Source of the DNA: Kineosporia rhizophila | GTDB lineage: Bacteria > Actinomycetota > Actinomycetes > Actinomycetales > Kineosporiaceae | Length of the DNA stretch: 64,000 nt | Reading direction: 5' to 3' | NCBI RefSeq assembly: GCF_021277265.1 | Contig: NZ_JAJSOH010000024.1 | Location: 47,049 to 111,048 of the forward strand | Part shown: positions 8,221-17,335 of the stretch, in pieces | Layout: every line of letters starts with the position of its first letter | How positions within the stretch are numbered: position 1 is the first letter of the stretch | Program-made: the position numbers and the translations under genes | The notes under the pieces: model-generated | Database searches by the model: none | What the model saw: only the letters and a program-made list of their open reading frames with translations | Told to the model about the DNA's origin: nothing

Positions 8221-9339
8221 GTGAGCGATTACTACGAGGTGCTCGGGGTTTCCCGGACGGCCAGCCCCGAGGAGATCAAGAAGGCGTACCGGAAGCTGGC
8301 CCGCCAGCTGCACCCCGACGTGAACCCGAGCGAGGAGGCCTCGGAACGGTTCAAGGAGGTCGGGCGCGCCTACGAGGTCCTCTCCAGCCCGGAGAAACGC
8401 CAGGCGTACGACAACGGCGGCGACCCGAACGGGGCCGGTGGCTTCGGCGCCGGGTTCGGCTTCACCGACATCTTCGAGACCTTCTTCGGAGGTGCCGCCG
8501 GGGGCGCCGCGCGGGGTCCGCTGCCGCGTCAGCGTCGCGGCCAGGACGCGCTGATCCGGATCGAGATCGACCTGTCCGAGGCGGCCTTCGGCGGCCAGCG
8601 CGAGCTGCAGCTGGACACCGCCGTGGTCTGCCCGGTCTGTTCCGGCAGCTGCTGCCAGCCGGGCACCCAGCCGCAGATCTGCGACGTGTGCAAGGGCCGG
8701 GGCCAGACCCAGCGGGTGGCCCGCTCGTTCCTCGGCCAGGTGATGACCACCCAGGCCTGCGTCGCCTGCCAGGGCTTCGGCACCGTGATCCCCAGCCCCT
8801 GCCTGGAGTGCTCCGGCGAGGGCCGGGTGCGCTCGCGCCGCAGCCTGACCATCAAGGTGCCCGCCGGGGTCGAGACCGGCACCCGCATCCAGCTCTCCGG
8901 CCAGGCCGAGATCGGGCCCGGCGGTGGCCCGGCCGGTGACCTGTACGTCGAGATCGTGGAGCGTCAGCACGCGGTCTTCACCCGGCGCGGCGACGACATC
9001 CACTGCACCGTCGAGGTGCCGATGACGGCGGCCGCCCTGGGCACGACGATCGAGCTGGAGACCCTGGACGGGGTGGAGAGCTTCGAGGTCCGTTCCGGCG
9101 CCCAGGCCGGCGAGGCCACCACCATGCGCGGGCTGGGGGTCACCCACCTTCGCGGCGGGGGCCGGGGCGATCTGGTGGTGCACCTGGCGGTGGTCACCCC
9201 CACGAAGCTCGACGAGCAGCAGGAAGAGCTGCTGCGTCAGTTCGCCAAGCTGCGTGGCGAGGACCGTCCGGCAGGCCGGATGACTCCGGTGCACACCAGT
9301 GTGTTCTCGAAGCTGCGCGACCGCTTCTCCGGCCGCTGA
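8221..9339 (+). CDS. dnaJ: Chaperone DnaJ (DnaJ2 type)
   Basis: About 372 residues from GTG 8221. J domain (YYEVLGVSRTASPEEIKKAY, HPD at about residue 34), then a Gly/Phe-rich stretch, a zinc centre with CxxCxG pairs (CPVC, CDVCKGRG, CVACQGFG, CLECSGEG), and the C-terminal substrate-binding domains. It stimulates DnaK ATPase and holds unfolded proteins. The first zinc pair (CPVCSGSCC) departs slightly from CxxCxGxG. It lies with hrcA under CIRCE, as usual for the second actinobacterial dnaJ. Confidence 0.96.
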   Translation: MSDYYEVLGVSRTASPEEIKKAYRKLARQLHPDVNPSEEASERFKEVGRAYEVLSSPEKRQAYDNGGDPNGAGGFGAGFGFTDIFETFFGGAAGGAARGPLPRQRRGQDALIRIEIDLSEAAFGGQRELQLDTAVVCPVCSGSCCQPGTQPQICDVCKGRGQTQRVARSFLGQVMTTQACVACQGFGTVIPSPCLECSGEGRVRSRRSLTIKVPAGVETGTRIQLSGQAEIGPGGGPAGDLYVEIVERQHAVFTRRGDDIHCTVEVPMTAAALGTTIELETLDGVESFEVRSGAQAGEATTMRGLGVTHLRGGGRGDLVVHLAVVTPTKLDEQQEELLRQFAKLRGEDRPAGRMTPVHTSVFSKLRDRFSGR

Positions 9340-9352
9340 GTCCAGAACTGAA

Positions 9353-9392
9353 CCCAAGGACGTCTGTAAGCAAGTTTGTGGACGTCCGTGGG
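9353..9392 (+). terminator. Hairpin after dnaJ
   Basis: CCCA plus GGACGTC (9358-9364) pairs with GACGTCC (9381-9387) and TGGG (9389-9392), with one bulged base on each side. The loop is large, so the structure is a modest terminator or attenuator between dnaJ and rsmE. Read-through is plausible. Confidence 0.5.
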
Positions 9393-9439
9393 CGCCGGTG
9401 GGGTAGGGCCTTCGCGGCCAGGAAGATGAAGGCGGATTC

Positions 9440-10186
9440 ATGACGCTGCCCAGGTTTTTCGCCGCGGAGGGCGCCCTGTCGGGGGTAGGCCCGCAGTCGG
9501 CCCTGGTGCTGGACGGTGAAGAGGGCCGGCACGCGGCCTCCGTACGGCGGATCCGAGCCGGGGAGACGGTCGAGCTGGCCGACGGCTCGGGTGTGGTTGC
9601 GCGTTGCGACGTCACCGCCAGCACCAAGGACCGGCTGGACCTGCTGGTCACCTCGGTCGAGCAGCACGAGCCCCCGGCGCTGCGGTTCGGCCTGGTGCAG
9701 GCGCTGGCCAAGGGCGGGCGGGACGAGCAGGCGGTCGAGACGGCCACCGAGGTGGGCGTCGATCTGGTGCTGCCCTGGCAGGCCAGCCGCAGCGTGTCCC
9801 GCTGGGAAGGGCCCAAGGTGGCCAAGAACGAGAAGCGCTGGGCCACGATCGCCCGTGAGGCCGCCAAGCAGTCCCGCCGTCCGCGCATCCCCGTGGTCGA
9901 GCCGCTGCGCAACACCTCGGCCCTGGCCAAGCGGCTGGCCGAGGCCGACCTGGCGCTGGTCCTGCACGAGGACGCGACCGTGCCGCTGGTCGAGGTGAAG
10001 CTGCCCGCGGCCGGTGAGGTGCTGCTGGTGGTGGGGCCCGAGGGGGGCATCGGGGAACCGGAACTCGCTGCTCTGACCGAGGCCGGGGCCACCCCGGTCC
10101 GGCTCGGCCCCGAGGTGCTGCGGACCTCCTCGGCCGGCCCGGTGGCGCTCGGGCACCTCGCCGCCGTCTCCGGGCGCTGGGCCTAA
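9440..10186 (+). CDS. rsmE: 16S rRNA (uracil1498-N3)-methyltransferase
   Basis: 248 residues. The SPOUT-fold C-terminus is clear: LLVVGPEGGIGEPELAAL followed by LGPEVLRTSSAGPVALGHLA, the SAM-binding trefoil-knot motifs of RsmE. The N-terminal PUA-like region begins MTLPRFFA. It methylates U1498 of 16S rRNA. Start ATG 9440, 53 nt after the dnaJ hairpin core. Its place after dnaJ is conserved in actinobacteria. Confidence 0.96.
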   Translation: MTLPRFFAAEGALSGVGPQSALVLDGEEGRHAASVRRIRAGETVELADGSGVVARCDVTASTKDRLDLLVTSVEQHEPPALRFGLVQALAKGGRDEQAVETATEVGVDLVLPWQASRSVSRWEGPKVAKNEKRWATIAREAAKQSRRPRIPVVEPLRNTSALAKRLAEADLALVLHEDATVPLVEVKLPAAGEVLLVVGPEGGIGEPELAALTEAGATPVRLGPEVLRTSSAGPVALGHLAAVSGRWA

Positions 10187-10284
10187 AAGGCGTCTGCGGC
10201 TGAAGAGGCTCGCTGCGGGGACGAGATGCGCTGTCACTGACGAGGTCTGCTGAGCTGGTCCACGCCCGCGATAGCGTGCCGCCT

Positions 10285-10629
10285 GTGACTGCTGACCCGG
10301 ACTGCCTGTTCTGCAAGATCGTCGCCGGCGACATCCCGGCCGACATGGTCTACCGCGGCGACCGCGTGGTCGCCTTCCGCGACATCAAGCCCGCCGCCCC
10401 CACCCACATCCTGGTCGTGCCGGTCGACCACCACCCCGACGTGGTGCAGCTCGCCGCCCAGGACGAGCCGCTGCTGACCGAGCTGGTCACGGTGGCCGGG
10501 GAGATCGCCAAGGCCGAGGCCGGGGGCGAGTTCCGGCTGCTCTTCAACACCGGCGCCGGGGCCGGCCAGACCGTGTTCCACGTGCACGGCCACGTCCTGG
10601 CCGGACAGATCCAGGGCCTCGCGGGCTGA
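10285..10629 (+). CDS. HIT family nucleotide hydrolase (HinT-like)
   Basis: About 114 residues. It starts TADPDCLFCKIVAGDIPA and ends with the histidine triad FHVHGHVLAG, the catalytic motif of HinT-type purine nucleoside phosphoramidases. The zinc-type CLFCKI opening is typical. GTG 10285 is preferred; GTG 10276 is also in frame. A GATAGC hexamer ending at 10275 could be a -10 box giving a nearly leaderless mRNA, but I see no clear -35. Confidence 0.92.
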   Translation: MTADPDCLFCKIVAGDIPADMVYRGDRVVAFRDIKPAAPTHILVVPVDHHPDVVQLAAQDEPLLTELVTVAGEIAKAEAGGEFRLLFNTGAGAGQTVFHVHGHVLAGQIQGLAG

Positions 10630-10769
10630 ACCCCGCTCCGGGTCCGACTCTGATTCGGGGGTAAATCGGGGCGCCGTGGAATGGGGACGGCGGCTACGAT
10701 CGTTGGCGTAAGCGCTGCCCACCAGCCGGGCAGCGAGCCGAACCCGGAAGGCGGGCGCAGCCCCAGCTC

Positions 10770-11852
<1,083 letters not shown>

Positions 11853-11929
11853 GCCGGCCGTGTCCCCGGCCACCGGCGGCCAGCAGGCCGGTGGCTCGGG
11901 GACCTCCCGCGATGCGAGACAATGCCCAG

Positions 11930-12391
11930 GTGAGCATCGAGGTCAACAACGAGAGCGGCGTCGCCGTCGACGAGGCAGAGGTGGCCGCCCTGGCCCGCAG
12001 CGTCCTCGACGCGATGCGGGTGCACCAGCAGGCCGAACTGTCGATCGTGATGGTCGACGAGCCCTCGATGGAACAGTTGCACATCCAGTGGATGGACGAG
12101 CCGGGCCCGACCGACGTGCTGTCGTTCCCGATGGACGAACTGCGCCCGGGGAAGGACGACGAGGAGCCCGAGCCCGGTCTGCTCGGTGACATCGTGCTCT
12201 GCCCGGCGGTCGCGCAGAAGCAGGCCCGCACGGCCGGTCACTCGTTCGAGGAGGAGCTGCTGCTCCTGACCACCCACGGGATCCTGCACCTGCTCGGCTA
12301 CGACCACGCCGAGCCGGAGGAGGAGAAGGAGATGTTCGGGCTGCAGCGCAAGCTCCTGCTCACCTTCCTGGCCACCCAGGGCAAGGGCTAG
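11930..12391 (+). CDS. ybeY: Endoribonuclease YbeY
   Basis: About 153 residues from GTG 11930, giving MSIEVNNESGVAVDEAE, the N-terminus expected for actinobacterial YbeY; longer in-frame starts (11891, 11912) add non-conserved residues. The zinc motif is HGILHLLGYDH (H-x3-H-x5-H) near residue 118. It is a single-strand RNase needed for 16S rRNA 3' processing and ribosome quality control. Its location between phoH and corC is the standard arrangement. Confidence 0.96.
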   Translation: MSIEVNNESGVAVDEAEVAALARSVLDAMRVHQQAELSIVMVDEPSMEQLHIQWMDEPGPTDVLSFPMDELRPGKDDEEPEPGLLGDIVLCPAVAQKQARTAGHSFEEELLLLTTHGILHLLGYDHAEPEEEKEMFGLQRKLLLTFLATQGKG

Positions 12392-12397
12392 TCGCCG

Positions 12398-13717
12398 GTG
12401 GTCGGTCTGGTCTTCATCGCACTGGTCCTCACCGTCGTGGCCGGTCTGGCCGCGGCGTCCGAGGCCGCGCTGTCCCGGATCGGCCGTTCGCACGCGGCAG
12501 ACCTGCAGGCCCAGGGCCGGCGCGGTGCGGCCGCGGTGGTCAAGGTGGCCGACGAGCCCGCGCCGGTGCTCAGCGTGGCCACCCTGCTGCGGGTCACCGC
12601 CGAGGTGGGCGCGGTCGTCTCGGTCACGTTCGCCACGATCGAGGCGCTGGGCAACTACTACACCTCGGGTGTGGTGGCCGGGCTGATCATGGCCGCGGCC
12701 TCGTTCGTCATGGTCGGGGTGGGCCCGCGCACCCTGGGTAGGCAGTACGCCGACAACGTGGCGCTGATCGCGGCCCCGCCGCTGGTCGCGCTGACCACCG
12801 TGCTGGCCCCGCTGACCCGGCTGCTGGTGCTGATCGGCAACGCGGTCACTCCGGGCAGCGGGCTGCGCGACGGGCCGTTCGCCTCCGAGGCCGAGCTGCG
12901 CCAGGCGGTCGACATCGCCCAGGAGAGCCAGCTGATCGAGCTGGGCGAGCAGAAGATGATCCACTCGGTGATCGGTCTGGGCGACACCCTGGCCCGTGAG
13001 GTGATGGTGCCGCGCACCGACGTGGTGTCGGTCGACCGCGACCGGAACCTGCACGACGCGATGTCGCTGTTCCTGCGCTCCGGCTTCTCCCGGGTGCCGG
13101 TGGTGGGCGGCGGCCTGGACGACCCGGTCGGCATCCTCTACCTGAAGGACGTGGCCCGCCGGATGCACGAGCACCCCGACGCCGGGCTCACCCAGCGGGT
13201 CGAGTCGATCATGCGGCGGCCGGTGTTCGTGCCCGACAGCAAACCGGCCGACGAGCTGCTGCGCGAGATGCAGCACGCCGGTCACGCGGCGATCGTGGTG
13301 GACGAGTACGGCGGCACGGCCGGCCTGGTCACCATCGAGGACATCCTGGAGGAGATCGTCGGGGAGATCGCCGACGAGTACGACCGGGCCGAGATCGCGG
13401 TGGAGAATCTGCCCGACGGCCGCCGCCGGGTGAGCTCACGGATGCACCTGGACGACCTCGGGGAGCTGTTCGGCATCGAGATCGAGGACGAGGAGGTCGA
13501 CACCGTGGGCGGTCTGCTGGCCAAAGGCCTGGGCCGGGTGCCGATCGCCGGGTCCACCACGGCGGTGCAGGGTCTCCTGCTCACCGCCGACACCTTCGAG
13601 GGCCGGCGGCACAGCCTGGCCACGGTCCTGGTCGGCCGGGACGACGACGCCCGGGCCGGCACCGAACCCGAGCTCGCCGAGGCACAGCCGGCAGCGGAAG
13701 GAAGCCATCCCCGATGA
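12398..13717 (+). CDS. CorC/HlyC-type membrane protein with CBS domains
   Basis: 439 residues. An N-terminal CNNM/DUF21 membrane domain (four hydrophobic segments within about residues 1-140), then paired CBS domains (MVPRTDVVSVD, later VVDEYGGTAGLVTIEDILEE), then a CorC_HlyC transporter-associated domain. Such proteins are linked to magnesium or cobalt efflux. GTG 12398 starts 6 nt after ybeY. It overlaps the next gene by 4 nt (ATGA), so the two are translationally coupled. Confidence 0.92.
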   Translation: MVGLVFIALVLTVVAGLAAASEAALSRIGRSHAADLQAQGRRGAAAVVKVADEPAPVLSVATLLRVTAEVGAVVSVTFATIEALGNYYTSGVVAGLIMAAASFVMVGVGPRTLGRQYADNVALIAAPPLVALTTVLAPLTRLLVLIGNAVTPGSGLRDGPFASEAELRQAVDIAQESQLIELGEQKMIHSVIGLGDTLAREVMVPRTDVVSVDRDRNLHDAMSLFLRSGFSRVPVVGGGLDDPVGILYLKDVARRMHEHPDAGLTQRVESIMRRPVFVPDSKPADELLREMQHAGHAAIVVDEYGGTAGLVTIEDILEEIVGEIADEYDRAEIAVENLPDGRRRVSSRMHLDDLGELFGIEIEDEEVDTVGGLLAKGLGRVPIAGSTTAVQGLLLTADTFEGRRHSLATVLVGRDDDARAGTEPELAEAQPAAEGSHPR

Positions 13718-14151
13718 CCACCCCGATGACCACTCCGATGACCGGTACCCAGAAGAACGTCACGCTGGCCCTGAACGGCCTGCTGCTCGTCGTTTTCGTC
13801 GGCTCTGCGCTGCGCGGCGGCTGGTGGCTGCTCCTGCTGGTGCTGGCGATCTCCCCGGCGATGCGGATCTACCGGGTCTACCGCCCGGCCGATCCGTCGC
13901 GGGTGGCCGAGCGGTTCACCGAGCCGGGCGGGCACCGGGTGGTGCTCCAGGTCGCCGGGCCGAACCCGATCGCGGTGATCCGCGAGATCCGCCGCACCAC
14001 CGGGCTGGACCTGCGCGCCGCCAAGCAACTCCTCGACGAGGCCCCCACCATCGTCAAGGAGAACCTCAGCGAGTCCAGCGCGGGCCTGGTCGCCGACCAC
14101 CTGCAGAAGGCCGGGGCCCGGGCCCTGGCCGCACCCATCGGAGAAAAGTGA
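13714..14151 (+). CDS. Membrane protein with L7/L12 C-terminal-like domain
   Basis: 145 residues. After MTTPMTTPMTGTQKN come two hydrophobic helices (about 16-50). The C-terminal half, NPIAVIREIRRTTGLDLRAA then KQLLDEAPTIVKENLSES and AGLVADHLQKAGARA, follows the conserved pattern of the ribosomal L7/L12 C-terminal domain (KVIKxVRExTGLGLKEAKxLV...P). That domain recruits GTPase factors on the ribosome. Here it would face the cytoplasm from the membrane. It overlaps corC by 4 nt and era by 4 nt (GTGA). Whether it binds translation GTPases or Era is speculation. Confidence 0.7.
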   Translation: MTTPMTTPMTGTQKNVTLALNGLLLVVFVGSALRGGWWLLLLVLAISPAMRIYRVYRPADPSRVAERFTEPGGHRVVLQVAGPNPIAVIREIRRTTGLDLRAAKQLLDEAPTIVKENLSESSAGLVADHLQKAGARALAAPIGEK

Positions 14152-15065
14152 CGAACACGCCCGACACCCAGCACCGGTCCGGCTTCGCCTGCCTGGTCGG
14201 CAGGCCCAACGCGGGCAAGTCGACGCTGACCAACGCCCTGGTCGGCGAGAAGATCGCGATCACCTCGGACCGCCCGCAGACCACCCGGCACACCATCCGC
14301 GGCATCGTGCACCGGCCGGACGCCCAGCTCGTGCTGGTCGACACCCCCGGCCTGCACCGCCCGCGCACACTGCTCGGCGAGCGGCTGAACGACCTGGTGC
14401 GCGAGACCCTGCTGGAGGTCGACGTGGTCGGCTTCTGCCTGCCCGCCGACGAGAAGATCGGCCCGGGCGACAAGTTCATCGCCCGCGAGCTGAAGGAACT
14501 GCGCCGCACCCCGATCGTCGCCATCGTGACCAAGTCCGACAAGGTCAAGCCGCAGCGTCTGGCCGAGCACCTGCTCGAGGTCCAGGAGCTGATGGAGTCG
14601 GACGACATCATCCCGGTCTCCGCGGTCGACGGGTTCCAGGTCGGCGCCCTGGTCGACGTGCTCATGGGGCACCTGCCCGAGGGCCCGCGGATGTACCCGG
14701 ACGACGAGCTCACCGACGAGCCCGAGAACGTGATGATCGCCGAGCTGGTGCGCGAGGCCGCGCTGGAGGGTGTGCGGGACGAGCTGCCGCACAGCCTGGC
14801 GGTGGTGGTCGAGGAGGTCAGCGAGCGCGAGGGCCGGCCGCAGAGTGCGCCGCTGCTCGACGTGCACGTGCTGCTCTACGTGGAGCGCGACAGCCAGAAG
14901 GCGATCGTGATCGGCCGCGGCGGGAGCCGGCTGCGCGAGGTCGGCACCAAGGCCCGCAAGGAGATCGAGGCCCTGCTGGGCACCCGCATCCACCTGGACA
15001 TCCGGGTCAAGGTGGCCAAGGACTGGCAGCGCGACCCGAAACAGATGCAGCGGCTGGGGTTCTGA
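14148..15065 (+). CDS. era: GTPase Era
   Basis: About 305 residues from GTG 14148, which overlaps the previous stop (GTGA). The G1 motif GRPNAGKST, G3 DTPG and G4 TKSD are present, followed by a C-terminal KH domain with VIGRGGSRLREVGTKARKEI. Era binds 16S rRNA near the 3' end and checks 30S maturation, which fits ybeY and phoH upstream. Longer in-frame starts lie within the preceding gene and are rejected. Confidence 0.97.
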   Translation: MTNTPDTQHRSGFACLVGRPNAGKSTLTNALVGEKIAITSDRPQTTRHTIRGIVHRPDAQLVLVDTPGLHRPRTLLGERLNDLVRETLLEVDVVGFCLPADEKIGPGDKFIARELKELRRTPIVAIVTKSDKVKPQRLAEHLLEVQELMESDDIIPVSAVDGFQVGALVDVLMGHLPEGPRMYPDDELTDEPENVMIAELVREAALEGVRDELPHSLAVVVEEVSEREGRPQSAPLLDVHVLLYVERDSQKAIVIGRGGSRLREVGTKARKEIEALLGTRIHLDIRVKVAKDWQRDPKQMQRLGF

Positions 15066-16382
15066 GTGGCGGCGCCCCGAGGGGTGCCGCCGGAGACCGC
15101 CAGACGCAGGCTGGGCCTGTTCGCAGACCTGACCCCGCTGCGCCACAGCCCGGCCTACCGTCGGCTGTGGCTGGGCACGTTGCTGTCCTCGGTCGGCGCC
15201 CAGCTGACCACGGTGGCGGTCGGTCTGCAGGTCTACGACCTCAGCGGATCCAGCTTCAGCGTGGGCCTGGTCGGCCTCTTCGCGCTGGTGCCGCTGGTGG
15301 TGTTCGGCCTGTACGGCGGGTCGGTCTCCGACGCCTTCGACCGCCGCAAGGTTCTGCTGGTCAGTTCCGGCGGGCTCTTCGTGACCGCCCTGTGTTTCGC
15401 GGCGCAGGCCTGGGCCGGGCTGAACCAGGTCTGGCTGCTGTACGGCCTGGTGGCGGTGCAGAACGGGTTCTGGGCGGTGAACTCACCGGCCCGGATGGCG
15501 ATCCTGCCGCGGCTGCTGCCGAAGGAGATGCTGCCCGCCGCGAACGCGCTGTCCACCCTGGGCAACAGCGTGGGGATGACGCTGGGCCCGCTGCTGGCCG
15601 GGTTCTCGGTCAGCCACCTGGGTTTCGGCGGTACCTACTTCAGCGAGGTGCTGCTGCTCGGCGTCGCCCTGACCACCCTGGTGGCCCTGCCCGCGATGCC
15701 GCCGCTGGGCGAGGTGCGGCGTTCCGGGCTGGCCTCGGTGCTGGAGGGCCTGAACTATCTGCGCACCCGCCCGAACGTGCGGATGACGTTCCTGGTCGAC
15801 CTGGTCGCGATGATCTTCGGCATGCCGCGCGTGCTGTTCCCGGCGCTCGGTGCGGTGGTGATCGGCGGTGGGGCCACCACGGTCGGCGTGCTCTCGGCCG
15901 GGATCGCCACCGGCGCGGTGCTGGCCGGGGTCCTTTCCGGTCCGCTTGGCCGGGTGCGCCGTCAGGGTCTGGCGGTGCTGGTCGCGATCGTGGCCTGGGG
16001 CGCCAGCATCGTGGGTTTCGGCGTGGTGGTCGGCCTCTCGTCCGGCCCGGACGCGGGTGGCGGGGCGCACTGGCTGCTCTGGCCGGCTTTCGGGCTGCTG
16101 GTGCTGTCCGGCGTGGCCGACTCGGTCAGCGGCATCTTCCGCAGCACGATCCTTCAGACCGCCACCCCGGACCACATGCGCGGCCGTCTACAGGGCGTTT
16201 TCGTGGTGGTCGTCGCGGGTGGGCCACGGCTGGGTGACCTGGCTGTCGGGTCGGCGGCCGACCTCACGAGCGAGAGCGTCGCGGCGATCGCCGGGGGCCT
16301 GACCTGCATCGCGCTGGTCGTGTTCCTCGGCCTGCGGAACCCACGTTTCGCCCGGTACGACGCGCATAGTCCCGAGGCCTGA
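15066..16382 (+). CDS. MFS transporter
   Basis: 438 residues with about 12 hydrophobic segments. The loop 2-3 MFS motif is GGSVSDAFDRRKVLL. The sequence resembles the EntS/MFS_3 group of drug and siderophore exporters (LGTLLSSVGAQLTTVAVGLQ). The substrate cannot be read from sequence. GTG 15066 directly abuts the era stop, so it may be the last gene of the era operon. Its 3' 195 bp overlap the convergent VanZ-like reading frame. Confidence 0.88.
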   Translation: MAAPRGVPPETARRRLGLFADLTPLRHSPAYRRLWLGTLLSSVGAQLTTVAVGLQVYDLSGSSFSVGLVGLFALVPLVVFGLYGGSVSDAFDRRKVLLVSSGGLFVTALCFAAQAWAGLNQVWLLYGLVAVQNGFWAVNSPARMAILPRLLPKEMLPAANALSTLGNSVGMTLGPLLAGFSVSHLGFGGTYFSEVLLLGVALTTLVALPAMPPLGEVRRSGLASVLEGLNYLRTRPNVRMTFLVDLVAMIFGMPRVLFPALGAVVIGGGATTVGVLSAGIATGAVLAGVLSGPLGRVRRQGLAVLVAIVAWGASIVGFGVVVGLSSGPDAGGGAHWLLWPAFGLLVLSGVADSVSGIFRSTILQTATPDHMRGRLQGVFVVVVAGGPRLGDLAVGSAADLTSESVAAIAGGLTCIALVVFLGLRNPRFARYDAHSPEA

Positions 16383-17099
16383 CGGGCGGGTGTCCGCCGA
16401 GCGGGGGTAGGCCGGCGCGGGCTCGTACGAATCGGTGAGCTGACCTACTGGGGGCACCTCCCAGCCCCCTAGGGGCTGGGGGACCATTGTTTGTCGTGCC
16501 CATGAGCCGAGCCGGCCTGTCCGGGCCAGCCACCCCACCACCACGCCCAGCACGGCGCCGATCAGCCCGCCCAGGCCATTGGTGATCACGTCGTCCACGT
16601 CGGTGGCCCGGCTGTAGATCGGCAGCTGCAGGATCTCCACGCCGATCGAGACCAGCGTGGCGAGGGCCGCGCAGAGCAGCATCCGGCGGCGTAGGGCCAG
16701 GTACAGGAAGAAGCCCAGGGGGATGAACATGGCCACGTTCCCGCCGAGGTAGATCAGGAGGTCGGCCGGGTCGTGGGTGTAGCGCTGCAGCGTGCCGAAC
16801 GGCTCCAGCTGCAGGCGGCCGGGGCTGGTGGCACCCGAGCGGCGGGTGAGCGTGCTGATCGCGATCACCCCGAGCGAGCCGGCCACCAGGCACAGGGCCC
16901 AGACCTGCAGGCCGCGCACCGGTCTGCGGTTGCGCAGCAGCACGGCGGCAGCGAGCGCCACCCCCGCCACGACGATGTCGAGCGCGAGCTGCAGACCGAA
17001 GCTGCCGCCGAAGGCCAGCGCGTTCTCGAACCAGTACCCGTCGGCGACGGGGACAAGGGATTTCAGGGTGACCACCGGCTCATGATGGGAAGGCGGCAC
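16188..17099 (-). CDS. VanZ-like membrane protein with anomalous 3' end
   Basis: Up to 303 residues. Five hydrophobic segments within residues 25-190 and the VanZ-type motif (FIPLGFFLYLALRRRM, then IEILQLPIYSRATDVDDVITN) support a VanZ-family protein, a group tied to teicoplanin resistance or sporulation in other bacteria. The domain ends near WLARTGRL. The remaining ~110 residues are hydrophilic and unrelated, and the last 65 are simply antisense to the MFS gene. A palindromic element (16448-16483) lies where the original stop might have been. The true end is therefore doubtful. Confidence 0.7.
   Translation of the reverse strand: MPPSHHEPVVTLKSLVPVADGYWFENALAFGGSFGLQLALDIVVAGVALAAAVLLRNRRPVRGLQVWALCLVAGSLGVIAISTLTRRSGATSPGRLQLEPFGTLQRYTHDPADLLIYLGGNVAMFIPLGFFLYLALRRRMLLCAALATLVSIGVEILQLPIYSRATDVDDVITNGLGGLIGAVLGVVVGWLARTGRLGSWARQTMVPQPLGGWEVPPVGQLTDSYEPAPAYPRSADTRPSGLGTMRVVPGETWVPQAEEHDQRDAGQAPGDRRDALAREVGRRPDSQVTQPWPTRDDHHENAL
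16448..16483. repeat. Palindromic repeat element
   Basis: CCCAGCCCC (16460-16468) and GGGGCTGGG (16472-16480) form a 9-bp perfect stem with a CTA loop. A second, mutually exclusive pairing (CTGGG 16448-16452 with CCCAG 16460-16464) overlaps it. The element resembles the abundant Streptomyces-type intergenic palindromes with a CTGGGGGCACCTCCC core. It sits inside the 3' part of the VanZ-like frame. Confidence 0.6.
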
Positions 17100-17168
17100 T
17101 GAGAAGTCCCTGAGGCAAACATCCGTAGCCGCTGAGATCCCACCGGATGCAGCAGTCAGGCGGTTCGA

Positions 17169-17197
17169 TTGTCGCCAGGGGCAAATGCGTGTGTAAC
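17169..17197 (+). promoter_or_regulatory. Predicted leuA promoter
   Basis: TTGTCG (17169-17174), a 17-nt spacer and TGTAAC (17192-17197) fit a housekeeping promoter. Transcription would begin at about 17204-17205, only 2-3 nt before the leader peptide GTG, so the leader would be translated from a nearly leaderless mRNA. Confidence 0.5.
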
Positions 17198-17206
17198 CTG
17201 TCGACC

Positions 17207-17254
17207 GTGCGTTCGGAGCTTCTCCTCCTTGGTCGCCGCGGCGGGACCTGCTAG
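17207..17254 (+). CDS. leuL: leuA leader peptide (four consecutive Leu codons)
   Basis: A 15-codon reading frame, GTG to TAG, encodes MRSELLLLGRRGGTC. The four consecutive leucine codons (CTT CTC CTC CTT) include two CTT codons, which are rare in a genome this GC-rich. It ends 81 nt before leuA. This is the expected form of a leucine-sensing attenuation leader, which has been described for leuA in actinobacteria. When charged Leu-tRNA is scarce, the ribosome should stall on the Leu run and alter the folding of the downstream RNA. Confidence 0.85.
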   Translation: MRSELLLLGRRGGTC

Positions 17255-17281
17255 GCCGGTCCTCTCGTCGCGGTGGTTTTC
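17236..17281 (+). terminator. Putative leuA attenuator hairpin
   Basis: CCGCG (17236-17240) pairs with CGCGG (17269-17273), and inside it GGACC (17244-17248) pairs with GGTCC (17258-17262). The hairpin is followed by TGGTTTTC. The leader stop codon lies in its apical loop, so a ribosome stalled on the Leu codons or waiting at the stop would affect folding differently. The internal loop makes the structure imperfect. Confidence 0.5.
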
Positions 17282-17335
17282 TGCATGCCGGCCGATCGTC
17301 CCTTTACCTCAGCCCAGCAGAAGAGGCCCGAAGCC

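Noticed and set aside
17169..17335. A T-box riboswitch upstream of leuA
   Set aside because: The short leader contains a Leu-rich peptide and a small hairpin. No T-box consensus or specifier loop is seen.
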